A stretch of DNA of 64,000 nt from Bifidobacterium criceti. GTDB taxonomy: Bacteria > Actinomycetota > Actinomycetes > Actinomycetales > Bifidobacteriaceae. A program made the translations under genes and the position numbers. Of this stretch, positions 46,474 through 54,708 are shown in pieces. Each line of letters begins with the position of its first letter. Position 1 is the first letter of the stretch. The stretch spans positions 107,708-171,707 of the forward strand of contig NZ_MVOH01000002.1 in the NCBI RefSeq assembly GCF_002286935.1, given 5' to 3'. The notes under the pieces are model-generated. The model was not told the DNA's origin. It worked only from the letters and a program-made list of their open reading frames with translations, and did no database searches.

Positions 46474-47349
46474 ATGGAAGCCAACCGCAACGAACTGAAC
46501 AAGAATCTCGCCCAGATGCTCAAGGGCGGCGTCATCATGGACGTCACGACGCCCGAGCAGGCGCGCATCGCCGAGGATGCGGGCGCGTGCGCCGTCATGG
46601 CGCTCGAGCGTATCCCTGCTGACATCCGCGCGGCCGGTGGTGTGAGCCGTATGAGTGATCCCGCGATGATCAAAGGCATCCAGGAGGCCGTTTCGATTCC
46701 GGTCATGGCGAAGGTGCGCATCGGGCATATCGCCGAGGCGCGCATTTTGCAGGCGATCGAGATCGATTACATCGACGAGTCCGAGGTCCTCTCCCCCGCC
46801 GATGACGTCTACCACATCGACAAGAACGAGTTCGCCGTCCCGTTCGTGTGCGGCGCGAAGAACCTCGGCGAAGCGCTGCGCCGCATCGAGGAGGGTGCCT
46901 CGATGATTCGCACGAAGGGCGAGCCGGGTACCGGTGACGTCATTCAGGCCGTGCGCCATATGCGCACGATGAACAAGCAGATCCGTGAGCTCGTCTCGCT
47001 GCGCGACGACGAGGTGTACGAGGCGGCGAAACAGCTCGCTGTGCCGTTCGAGCTCGCGAAGTTCGTGCATGACAACGGCCGTCTTCCGGTCGTCAATTTC
47101 GCCGCAGGCGGTGTCGCGACACCCGCCGACGCCGCGCTGATGATGGAGCTCGGCGCGGAAGGCGTGTTCGTCGGCTCGGGCATCTTCAAATCCGGCGATC
47201 CCGCGAAGCGCGCCGCCGCGATCGTCCAGGCGACCGCGAACTGGCAGGATGCGGACCTCCTCGCCCGCCTGTCCGAGAACCTCGGTGAGGCGATGGTCGG
47301 CATCAACGAGGAGGAGATCGACATCATCATGGCCCAGCGCGGCGAGTGA
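46474..47349 (+). CDS. pdxS: Pyridoxal 5'-phosphate synthase subunit PdxS
   Basis: Makes PLP from ribose 5-phosphate, glyceraldehyde 3-phosphate and ammonia delivered by PdxT. It has 291 residues and one of the best conserved sequences in the window. [50 protein letters not shown] with the ribose-5-phosphate Schiff-base Lys, and [13 protein letters not shown] with the second active-site Lys are all present. The start is set by AAGAAGG five bases before the ATG. pdxT follows after 18 bp. Confidence 0.97.
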   Translation: MEANRNELNKNLAQMLKGGVIMDVTTPEQARIAEDAGACAVMALERIPADIRAAGGVSRMSDPAMIKGIQEAVSIPVMAKVRIGHIAEARILQAIEIDYIDESEVLSPADDVYHIDKNEFAVPFVCGAKNLGEALRRIEEGASMIRTKGEPGTGDVIQAVRHMRTMNKQIRELVSLRDDEVYEAAKQLAVPFELAKFVHDNGRLPVVNFAAGGVATPADAALMMELGAEGVFVGSGIFKSGDPAKRAAAIVQATANWQDADLLARLSENLGEAMVGINEEEIDIIMAQRGE

Positions 47350-47367
47350 CGGACACGGGCGGAACCG

Positions 47368-48018
47368 ATGGTTGTTGACGTTTCCTATATTTCGAAAGAG
47401 CATTCCGACGGTGTCGATGCCGTGACGCATGGCGTCGCCGGCATCCTCGCCGTCCAGGGTGCGTTCGCCGAGCACGCCGCGATGCTCGACCGTCTCGGCG
47501 CGCCGTGGAAGCTGCTGCGCGCGGCCGAGGACTTCGATGATGCGATTGACCGCATCATCCTGCCCGGCGGCGAAAGCACGACGCAGGGCAAGCTGCTGCG
47601 TTCCACGGGCCTGTTCGAGCCGATTGCCGCGCATATCGCAGACGGTAAGCCGGTATTCGGCACATGCGCGGGCATGATCCTGCTCGCCGAGCGCCTCGAC
47701 AATGATCCGAACGTCTACTTCGGCGCACTCGACGCGACCGTCCGCCGCAACGCGTACGGCCGCCAACTGGGTTCGTTCTCGACGACCGAGGATATCACGA
47801 CATTCGGCGCTGACGGCGTACCAAGCGGTACAATTTCTGATTTCCCGCTCGTGTTCATCCGCGGTCCGTTCGTCGCCGAAGTCGGCCCACGCGCGCATGT
47901 CATGTGCAAGACGAACAGCAACGTGGTAGCCATCCAGCAGGGCAGGATTCTGGCGACAGCATTCCACCCGGAAATAACGTCAGATACAATGATGCACAAG
48001 TTCTTTCTAACTCTATAA
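47368..48018 (+). CDS. pdxT: Pyridoxal 5'-phosphate synthase glutaminase subunit PdxT, with foreign-looking 3' end
   Basis: Hydrolyses glutamine and channels ammonia to PdxS. It has 216 residues and looks complete: VAGILAVQGAFAEHAAML, ILPGGESTTQGKLL, the catalytic Cys in VFGTCAGMILLAE, and the His/Glu of TAFHPEITSDT. The first about 430 bp match the GC-rich style of pdxS, but the last about 150 bp use AT-richer codons and different residues (HVMCKTNSNVVAIQQGRIL, MMHKFFLTL) compared with the copy at 49576. No terminator follows; the acyltransferase gene starts 121 bp later. The gene is therefore probably a chimera created by an incoming segment. Confidence 0.9.
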   Translation: MVVDVSYISKEHSDGVDAVTHGVAGILAVQGAFAEHAAMLDRLGAPWKLLRAAEDFDDAIDRIILPGGESTTQGKLLRSTGLFEPIAAHIADGKPVFGTCAGMILLAERLDNDPNVYFGALDATVRRNAYGRQLGSFSTTEDITTFGADGVPSGTISDFPLVFIRGPFVAEVGPRAHVMCKTNSNVVAIQQGRILATAFHPEITSDTMMHKFFLTL

Positions 48019-48139
48019 TATGTTGCCTTCGGCGTTATACTCTGTGTATCAATGACAACAATCCCCTGAGTTACAACAATTACATCCATTATTGAGTGAA
48101 GTTGTTAGTAACGCAAGAAGGAGAGAAAGGCAATGTGAG

Positions 48140-49384
48140 ATGACATCTGCACGACCAAAAGTTAAAACAATACCAAAACACGCAACGCAACGCAATTCCA
48201 GCATTGAGTTACTCCGCATCATGGCCATGTTCATGATCATCTCATCCCATTATGTGGCACCAATGTTCATTTTCAACCACAATCTTCCGCCCTTTTCTCT
48301 CAAATCGTATTTCTTCCTAATCGTTGGATCTCTCGGAAAGATTGGCGTAATTATTTTCTTCTCCATTTCAGCATGGTATCTTTGCATGGAGAAACAACCA
48401 TCGACACGCAAAGCACTCAAGCGATCATGGCTTCTTGAGCGCGAGGTACTTTTCTACTCGTTAGGACTAGTAATTGTTTTTCATTTTTTAGGTCGTCAGT
48501 ACCTAAGTCTATCCATTATTCTTGAATCTATATTCCCCACCGCTACCGCAACAATATGGTGGTACGTCACAGCATACATCATCTTTCTCTTACTTAGCCC
48601 ATCCATCACACGAGGATTACACGCAATCGGCAAGCGTGCCCATTTATCACTTTGTATAATCATATTGATTGGATGGGGACTGATTGCAGGTATCTTACCC
48701 CTAGGAATTCTCGAAAGCCGAGCAAACGATTTCACGAATTTTCTGTTTATCTATGTTCTCATCTCCTTCTACCGCTGGTATTTTGATGATTGCAGTACCA
48801 GAGCCGCATGGACCATGCTTATTGCTGGCGTTTCGATGCTCATACTGTCAATCGGAGCAATCCAAATCGCAGGAACCGTATTGCATAACACTTCTATACG
48901 TAATAACTCTATATATCTTGCAGAAAGTTGTATCAAATTCCCTATATTATTGATAGGATTTGGTACTATCGTGTTGTGTGAGAAGAAATTCTTTGTAAAC
49001 AAAATTATTAATACCATTGCCACAACTACTCTCGGCATCTATCTCGTTCACGATTATCCGGCAGTAATCAAAATGATCTGGCAATCAAGAATTGGTATAG
49101 AGAATGTCTACGATAATCGATATATGATTGCAGTATTCTTTGCTGCCATTCTGGGTATTTTTACCATTTGCAGTATTATAGATTTCATTCGACAAGGATT
49201 ATTCCGAATTACGGTAGATCGCCATAAAGGACGCTGTTTTGAAATGTTTTGTCAGTTTGTTACATCTCAGCAATGGGCTCAACACATCTATAATACGATA
49301 ATGACAAAGCCTCTACCCCGAGATGCCCTCATTCCAGGCAAAGAGCTCGCCAATCAAGCGGATGAACCAATCCCCCAGCAATGA
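48140..49384 (+). CDS. Acyltransferase-3 family membrane protein (third of three), inserted at pdxT
   Basis: A 414-residue homologue of the proteins at 36937 and 42006: TQRNSSIELLRIMAMFMIIS, SHYVAPM in place of HHF, about ten membrane segments, and the C-terminal FIRQGLFRITVDRHKGR. It is distinctly AT-richer than its surroundings, which marks it as foreign. The chosen ATG has GAAAGG nine bases upstream, with another AAGGAG further up. It is bounded on both sides by pdxT sequence: intact pdxT before, a pdxT 3' fragment after (49576). Notable difference: the conserved HH dyad reads SHY here. Expected substrate is a surface sugar; not shown. Confidence 0.85.
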   Translation: MTSARPKVKTIPKHATQRNSSIELLRIMAMFMIISSHYVAPMFIFNHNLPPFSLKSYFFLIVGSLGKIGVIIFFSISAWYLCMEKQPSTRKALKRSWLLEREVLFYSLGLVIVFHFLGRQYLSLSIILESIFPTATATIWWYVTAYIIFLLLSPSITRGLHAIGKRAHLSLCIIILIGWGLIAGILPLGILESRANDFTNFLFIYVLISFYRWYFDDCSTRAAWTMLIAGVSMLILSIGAIQIAGTVLHNTSIRNNSIYLAESCIKFPILLIGFGTIVLCEKKFFVNKIINTIATTTLGIYLVHDYPAVIKMIWQSRIGIENVYDNRYMIAVFFAAILGIFTICSIIDFIRQGLFRITVDRHKGRCFEMFCQFVTSQQWAQHIYNTIMTKPLPRDALIPGKELANQADEPIPQQ

Positions 49385-49575
49385 TTCGATGTATTGACGA
49401 TATTGAGATGCGAGTATCTTGCGATATAGGTCATAACGTGTTGATTATGGTATGTGTTGGCTATTGAGCGGTAAGTATGTCTTGGCGTCTTTTTCGAGTT
49501 ATCCGTTAGTTACCCGTTTCGAACCAAGTCAGAACCGTCGGACTATATCATGAAACCATAGTAAAACTAATTTGT
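49385..49575. other. Junction between the inserted gene and displaced pdxT fragment
   Basis: 191 bp of AT-rich DNA without a gene, containing several short GATATTGAGATG-like segments and a sharp change at 49576 to GC-rich pdxT sequence. No terminal inverted repeat or target-site duplication of an insertion sequence is obvious. Confidence 0.5.
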
Positions 49576-50025
49576 GAGAGCACGACGCAGGGCAAGCTGC
49601 TGCGTTCCACAGGCCTGTTCGGACCGATCGCCGCGCATATCGCTTCCGGCAAACCGGTCTTCGGCACATGCGCAGGCATGATCCTACTTGCCGAGCGCCT
49701 CGACAACGACCCGAACGTCTACTTCGGCGCACTCGACGCGACCGTCCGCCGCAACGCATACGGCCGCCAACTGGGTTCGTTTGCGACGACCGAAGACATC
49801 ACGACATTCGGTGCCGATGGCGCACCAAGCGGCACGATCGCCGATTTCCCGCTCGTGTTCATCCGCGGACCATTCGTCGCCGAAGTTGGCCCACGCGCGC
49901 ATGTCATGGCGAGCACGGGCGGCAACGCCGTCGCACTGCAACAGGACAACATCCTCGCGACCGCGTTCCACCCGGAAATCACCGACGACACCCGCATCCA
50001 CGAGTATTTCCTGACGCTCGGTTAA
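49576..50025 (+). pseudogene. pdxT 3' fragment (original end of pdxT, displaced)
   Basis: 450 bp encoding the last 149 codons of PdxT in the GC-rich native style, from ESTTQGKLLRSTGLFGPIAA to TDDTRIHEYFLTLG. It lacks the N-terminal 67 residues and has no start codon or ribosome site in the right place. It retains Cys (FGTCAGM) and His/Glu (FHPE) residues. About 130 of 148 aligned residues match the intact copy at 47571-48018, with differences concentrated at the end. Its 3' flank carries the terminator, so this was the resident end of the gene before the insertion. Confidence 0.85.
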
Positions 50026-50059
50026 GCGCGACCAAACAAACACAGACAAACAGACAAGT

Positions 50060-50084
50060 GGTGGCCTGCATCTCGCAGGCCACC
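50060..50084 (+). terminator. Terminator of the original pdxS-pdxT operon
   Basis: Perfect 10-bp stem GGTGGCCTGC (50060-50069) with 50075-50084 and a 5-base loop, followed by TTGTATTT, 35 bp after the pdxT fragment's stop. Confidence 0.8.
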
Positions 50085-50114
50085 TTGTATTTACAGCCAA
50101 GCCAATTCCAGAAA

Positions 50115-50816
50115 TCACAGCTTGTCGCGCACCGCCGTCACGACATCATGGTTGATCGCATTGATGCGTTCATCCGCAAGCATATCCGCGATGGTCATCC
50201 ATTTGCACCGATGGCCGCCGATTTCGAATTCACCTTCCAGTGACCACTGCTCGGGAAGCGTCCGCACAACACCTGCATAAAAGCGATAGAGATAGTGCCG
50301 TTCCTCATTATGCTCGGTAGATTGCTTTGTGCTTTCTTCAGTGCCATGTAGGTCAAGCGTGCAATCCTGCACCGGAATCTTGAACTCGGTATTCAAATAG
50401 TTCAAGAGATCACGCTCATCGTCCGAAATGTCCGGAGTGGAGCTCCGATTCGGGAAGAACCAGCAATCCCAACCTGCATCATAATACAGCAAATACTGAT
50501 TTGAATCAGGGACGCCAGGTTGAGCAATCGCAACGATAGAACTGCTGATGATGTTCATTCCGGCTATCTCCTTGTACAAGTTTTCAGTGGTGAAACGCCG
50601 TCCACAAATCTCCACTATTCCATACCCCGTAACCAGCGCACCAAAACCGATCATGATCCATTTGCATATTTCGTTAGGTATCACCACAGCTGCGGGAATG
50701 TAGAACAAACCAGTGATGAAGATGAGAATTGAATCCCAGAGAGGGCGCACTCCGATGAAGTTACGACGCTTGGCAAGTACCAGCGTCAGATCGTCCTCCC
50801 GAATCATCAACATCAT
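50115..50816 (-). CDS. Two-helix membrane protein with Nudix-like C-terminal domain, Cap16-like
   Basis: A 233-residue protein. Two adjacent membrane helices (about 27-46 and 50-68) are followed by a domain with NQYLLYYDAGWDCWFFPNRS, DDERDLLNYLNTEFKIPVQD, and YLYRFYAGVVRTLPEQWSLE, then HRCKWMTIADMLADERINAI and NHDVVTAV. This layout, a Nudix-like fold without a canonical Nudix box after a pair of helices, resembles the CD-NTase-associated Cap16 / SMODS-associated NUDIX effectors of CBASS phage defence, recalled from family knowledge and not searched. No cyclase gene (CD-NTase) is nearby, so it is an orphan if correct. AT-richer than the flanking ABC transporter gene. Alternative: an unrelated membrane protein with Nudix-like domain. 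Confidence 0.55.
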   Translation of the reverse strand: MMLMIREDDLTLVLAKRRNFIGVRPLWDSILIFITGLFYIPAAVVIPNEICKWIMIGFGALVTGYGIVEICGRRFTTENLYKEIAGMNIISSSIVAIAQPGVPDSNQYLLYYDAGWDCWFFPNRSSTPDISDDERDLLNYLNTEFKIPVQDCTLDLHGTEESTKQSTEHNEERHYLYRFYAGVVRTLPEQWSLEGEFEIGGHRCKWMTIADMLADERINAINHDVVTAVRDKL

Positions 50817-50865
50817 GCGTCACCATTGTACACAGGCCCATTTGGATTCCGCGGACCGCTCACCC

Positions 50866-53800
50866 TCACACGACGCGCACCTCGTCGGCGATCTTCATCG
50901 TCGACTCCCTGTGCGAGACGAGGACGACGGCTGCACCGCTTTCCTCGACGAGTTCGTTGATGGACTGCAGGATGTACGCTTCGTTGAGCGAGTCGAGGCG
51001 GCTCGTCGGTTCGTCGAACAGATAGAGCCGCGCGTCGCGCAGGAACATACGCGCGAGGCCTATGCGTTGACGTTCGCCTTCGGAAAGCCGTCCGCCGAGT
51101 TCGCCGACCGGAGTATCAACGCCCTGTGGCAGCGTGTCTACGAGTCCGAGCACCGACGCTTTGCGCAACGCTTCGCGGATATCGTCCTCCGTCGCGTCGG
51201 GTGCCGCGATCCGCAGATTGTCGGCGATCGTACCGTCGAACAGATACGTCTCCTGGCTCATCATCGTCTGCAATTTGCGCCGCGTATGCGCGTCCACGGT
51301 CGGCAGCGTATCCCCGGAAAGCGTGACGGCGCCCGATTGCGGATCCCAGTAGCGCATCAGCAGCTTGAGCATCGTCGACTTGCCGCGTCCGCTCGGTCCC
51401 CGCAGACCGAGGATGCCCGACACCGGCACGTCAAGCGTCACATTATCGAGCACCGGCGCACCGTCGCGATAGGCGAAGGTCACGCCGTCCATCCGCATGC
51501 CGTCGTACTGCGGCGCGAGCGTGCCGCGTTCGACGACCGCCGGCGCCTCGTCCATCAACGCGAACAGGCGCCGCGCCGACGCGAACGTCTGCGTGAGGCT
51601 CGCCGGGAGCGCGCTCAATGCGAGCGTCGGCCCGAATGAACTGACGACGAGCACGAGCGCCGTCACGTCCGCCGCGATATCCGCGCCCGTCGTGAGCGCG
51701 AGCGCAAGTGCGAGGAACGCTGCCGCTGCCGAAACGAACACGATGATGACATGGTCGACGCCGCCATAGGTCGCGTTCCGCGCGCTCAATGCGACGCGCT
51801 GCTTCCACAACGCCCGCGAACTCGCGTCGATGCGCGCGAGTCGCGTTTCGCCCTGGTCGAAGCGGATGATCTGCTCAAGACCTCGCATGTCGTCGAGGAC
51901 GATGTCGTCGAGTTTCGCCGATTCCTCACGCAGACGCGTGCCGATGCCGCGCAACGTGCCCGCGAAGAGCTTCGGTACGACGACGCCGATGAGCAGATGT
52001 GCGATCACGAGCAGCAGCGCGAACCATGGGCTGAGGAACAGTAGCGCGACCGTGTAGATGAGCGTCGTCGAGATGGCGATGACGGTCGGTGAAATCGTAT
52101 GCGCGAAGAAGATCTCGAGGAGTTCGACGTCGGTCGTGACCATCGAGACGAGGTCGCCTTTGCCTTTGCCCGCGAGTTTCGCCGGTGCGAGCCTGCGCAG
52201 CGCCGCGAACATCTTCCCACGGAACAGGGCGAGCAAGCGGAACGCGAGATTGTGGTTCATGTATTGTTCGCAATACCGCATCGCGCCGCGGATGAGCGCA
52301 CATACGACCATCAACGCGAGCGCCCACCCCGCACTCATTCCCCACACCGGACGACCGAACGCCGCGAACAGCGCGATTGTGCCGAATACCGGCAGGAACG
52401 TCGCGGCGACGTGTCCGATTGTACCGAACACGCACGCAACAATCATCAATGGCCGTAACGCGCCGACCTGTCCAAGCAATCTGCCGATGAGTTGCGACGT
52501 CGGCATATCCTCGTGTGCTGTTGCACGCGCATCCGCGTCCGCCGTCGTCTCCGAGGCGCCCGTTCTCGACACATCCGCACGCATACGCACGTCCGCATCC
52601 TGTGACGCATACCGGATGCCGGTGTGTGCACCGCGTTTGCCGACGTGTTCGACGTTCGTCTGTGCGCGGAACATCGTCGCATATGTGCCATCGGCGGCGA
52701 TGAGTGCATCGTGTGTCCCCGTTTCAACACGCATCCCGTGGTCGAACACAACGATATTGTCCGCGTCGACGGCGTCGGCGAGGCGATGGGTGATGAGCAG
52801 GACCGTTTTGCGCGCGGCGAGTTTGTGGACCGTTTCGATGATGAGGCGTTCGCTTTCGGCATCGACCGAGCTCGTCGCCTCATCGAAGACCATGACGGGC
52901 GTATCGCGCAGCAATGCGCGCGCGACGGCGATGCGCTGCCGTTGGCCGCCCGACAGATTCGCCGCGTCCTGTTCGATGCGCATATCCAGACCCGCAGATT
53001 GCGCGTCGACGAAGTCGAGGATATGGGCATCGGCGAGCGCACACCGCAGTTCGCCATCATCCGCGTCCGGTCTCGCCATCAACAGGTTGTCGCGCAACGT
53101 TCCTGTGAACAGATGGCTGCGCGCGCCGACGATCGAGACCGCATTGATGAGCGCGTTCTCCGAGCAGTCCTTGAGTTCATACGTCTCATCGCCATTGGTG
53201 AGGGCGAGCGACCCCGTGTACCCTTCGAGTTCACCTGCGACGAGCGCCGCGAATGTCGACTTTCCCGATCCGGATTCACCGACGATCGCCGTGAGCGAGC
53301 GCGCGGCTACATCGATCGTGACGTCATCGAGTGCATGTGCACCTTCTGTTTGCGCATACGCGAAGCCGAGCGATTCCGTACGCACACCGAACGTGCCATG
53401 CGCCGGCAGCGTTTTCGTGCCGTATGTCGGTTCGGGAAGGTCGAGCAACGCGAAGATGCGTTTGCTTGAGGCCATGCCGTTCATCGCAACGTGGAAGTAT
53501 GAGCCGAGTTGGCGCAGTGGCAGGAAGAAATCGACCGACATCAGGATGACGAACAATACGCCTGCGACTCCGAGCATCGGACCATCGAACACCGAGCATG
53601 CGCCGGACATTGCGCCAAATGCGCTGTGCCCCGCATGCATGACCTGCCATACGGCGACGAATATGCCAGCCGCCGCGCCGCCGTAAGCGACGACGTCCAT
53701 CGCCGTCAGCGAGCGCAGCTGGATCTGCAAGACGCGCATCGTCATGACGCGGAACCCTTCGGCTTCGCGGCTCATCTTCTTCGCCGCACGCTCGTCGGCA

Positions 53801-54447
53801 TCGAAGGTCTTGAGCGTTTCGAGGCCCTGCAGATCGTCAAGGAACACAGCGCCCATGTCTGTGTATTTGCCCCAGTATTTGCGGAACGTCTTCGCCGTGC
53901 GCATCGCAATGAGGCCGACGATGATGACGATGAGCGGCGCGCATACGAGCAAGGTGACGGCCGTCGGCATATTGATCGGCGCGATGACGGCGAATAACGT
54001 GAGCGGTGCGAGAATCGCGTAACCGAGCTGTGGCAGGAACGATTCGAAGAAACTCTGGATCTGGTCGACGCCTTCGCCGGTGAGCTGCACGACGTCCGAC
54101 GTGCGCGTGTGTTGCGCATACGACGGCCCGAGCCGCAACATCTTCCTGTAGAGCGCCGACCGCAACCCGAGTTTGACGCGTTCGGCGGCCTTCGTGCCGA
54201 GTGCCGTTGCAAAACGGTGCGCGACAACACGCACGATCGCGACAACGATGAACACGGCGCACCACACCCAGATATCCGATACGACGACCGCAATTGAACC
54301 ATGGTATCCGATGAGCGGGGCCACGATCATCACGAGGCTCGCGGCGAGCGCGATGTCCGCAAGCAACCCGACCCATAGCCAGACGATCTTCGCGATGACG
54401 AGCATTCTGACGTCTGGCACGAGGGTGAAGAGTCGTTTGTCGACCAT
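50866..54447 (-). CDS. Fused heterodimeric ABC exporter (CydDC-like), TMD-NBD-TMD-NBD
   Basis: A 1193-residue single chain containing two ABC exporter halves. Half 1 (about 1-580): six membrane helices, then Walker A VGESGSGKSTF, signature LSGGQRQRIAVARALL, Walker B PVMVFDEATSSVD, and an H-loop LITHRLAD. A polar linker of about 60 residues follows (about 590-650). Half 2 (about 650-1193): helices, Walker A RGPSGRGKSTM, signature LSEGERQRIGLARMF, Walker B LYLFDEPTSRLD and VSHRES. Both nucleotide sites look intact. The layout is that of CydDC, which exports cysteine/glutathione for cytochrome bd assembly, but the substrate cannot be read here. GGGAG lies six bases before the ATG. Divergent from the acyl-CoA ligase gene. 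Confidence 0.88.
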   Translation of the reverse strand: MVDKRLFTLVPDVRMLVIAKIVWLWVGLLADIALAASLVMIVAPLIGYHGSIAVVVSDIWVWCAVFIVVAIVRVVAHRFATALGTKAAERVKLGLRSALYRKMLRLGPSYAQHTRTSDVVQLTGEGVDQIQSFFESFLPQLGYAILAPLTLFAVIAPINMPTAVTLLVCAPLIVIIVGLIAMRTAKTFRKYWGKYTDMGAVFLDDLQGLETLKTFDADERAAKKMSREAEGFRVMTMRVLQIQLRSLTAMDVVAYGGAAAGIFVAVWQVMHAGHSAFGAMSGACSVFDGPMLGVAGVLFVILMSVDFFLPLRQLGSYFHVAMNGMASSKRIFALLDLPEPTYGTKTLPAHGTFGVRTESLGFAYAQTEGAHALDDVTIDVAARSLTAIVGESGSGKSTFAALVAGELEGYTGSLALTNGDETYELKDCSENALINAVSIVGARSHLFTGTLRDNLLMARPDADDGELRCALADAHILDFVDAQSAGLDMRIEQDAANLSGGQRQRIAVARALLRDTPVMVFDEATSSVDAESERLIIETVHKLAARKTVLLITHRLADAVDADNIVVFDHGMRVETGTHDALIAADGTYATMFRAQTNVEHVGKRGAHTGIRYASQDADVRMRADVSRTGASETTADADARATAHEDMPTSQLIGRLLGQVGALRPLMIVACVFGTIGHVAATFLPVFGTIALFAAFGRPVWGMSAGWALALMVVCALIRGAMRYCEQYMNHNLAFRLLALFRGKMFAALRRLAPAKLAGKGKGDLVSMVTTDVELLEIFFAHTISPTVIAISTTLIYTVALLFLSPWFALLLVIAHLLIGVVVPKLFAGTLRGIGTRLREESAKLDDIVLDDMRGLEQIIRFDQGETRLARIDASSRALWKQRVALSARNATYGGVDHVIIVFVSAAAAFLALALALTTGADIAADVTALVLVVSSFGPTLALSALPASLTQTFASARRLFALMDEAPAVVERGTLAPQYDGMRMDGVTFAYRDGAPVLDNVTLDVPVSGILGLRGPSGRGKSTMLKLLMRYWDPQSGAVTLSGDTLPTVDAHTRRKLQTMMSQETYLFDGTIADNLRIAAPDATEDDIREALRKASVLGLVDTLPQGVDTPVGELGGRLSEGERQRIGLARMFLRDARLYLFDEPTSRLDSLNEAYILQSINELVEESGAAVVLVSHRESTMKIADEVRVV

Positions 54448-54708
54448 CGTTTGCTCCCTGTCCGTCTGTTATCTCAACGTGTCTCAATGTGCGTCCGTAT
54501 GCCGGAACACGACAACCATCCGTCAATCTAGCAGGATTGTCACGCGCTGAACAGACCCCAGACACGATTTTTTCCGCGACGTTGCTCACAGCTTGTCCAT
54601 TCATACAAAACTGTTCTCGCGATTCTTGTCCCTTCTCACAATGCCGCGCACGCGCGCGTCAGCTTACGATGGCGTAGCTTACGCGACCGTTTTCCAGACA
54701 GGACTTTG

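Noticed and set aside
47368..48018. First pdxT copy as a pseudogene
   Set aside because: It keeps the start, the full length and the Cys, His and Glu residues of the glutaminase, so it should be functional; the fragment at 49576 is the broken one.
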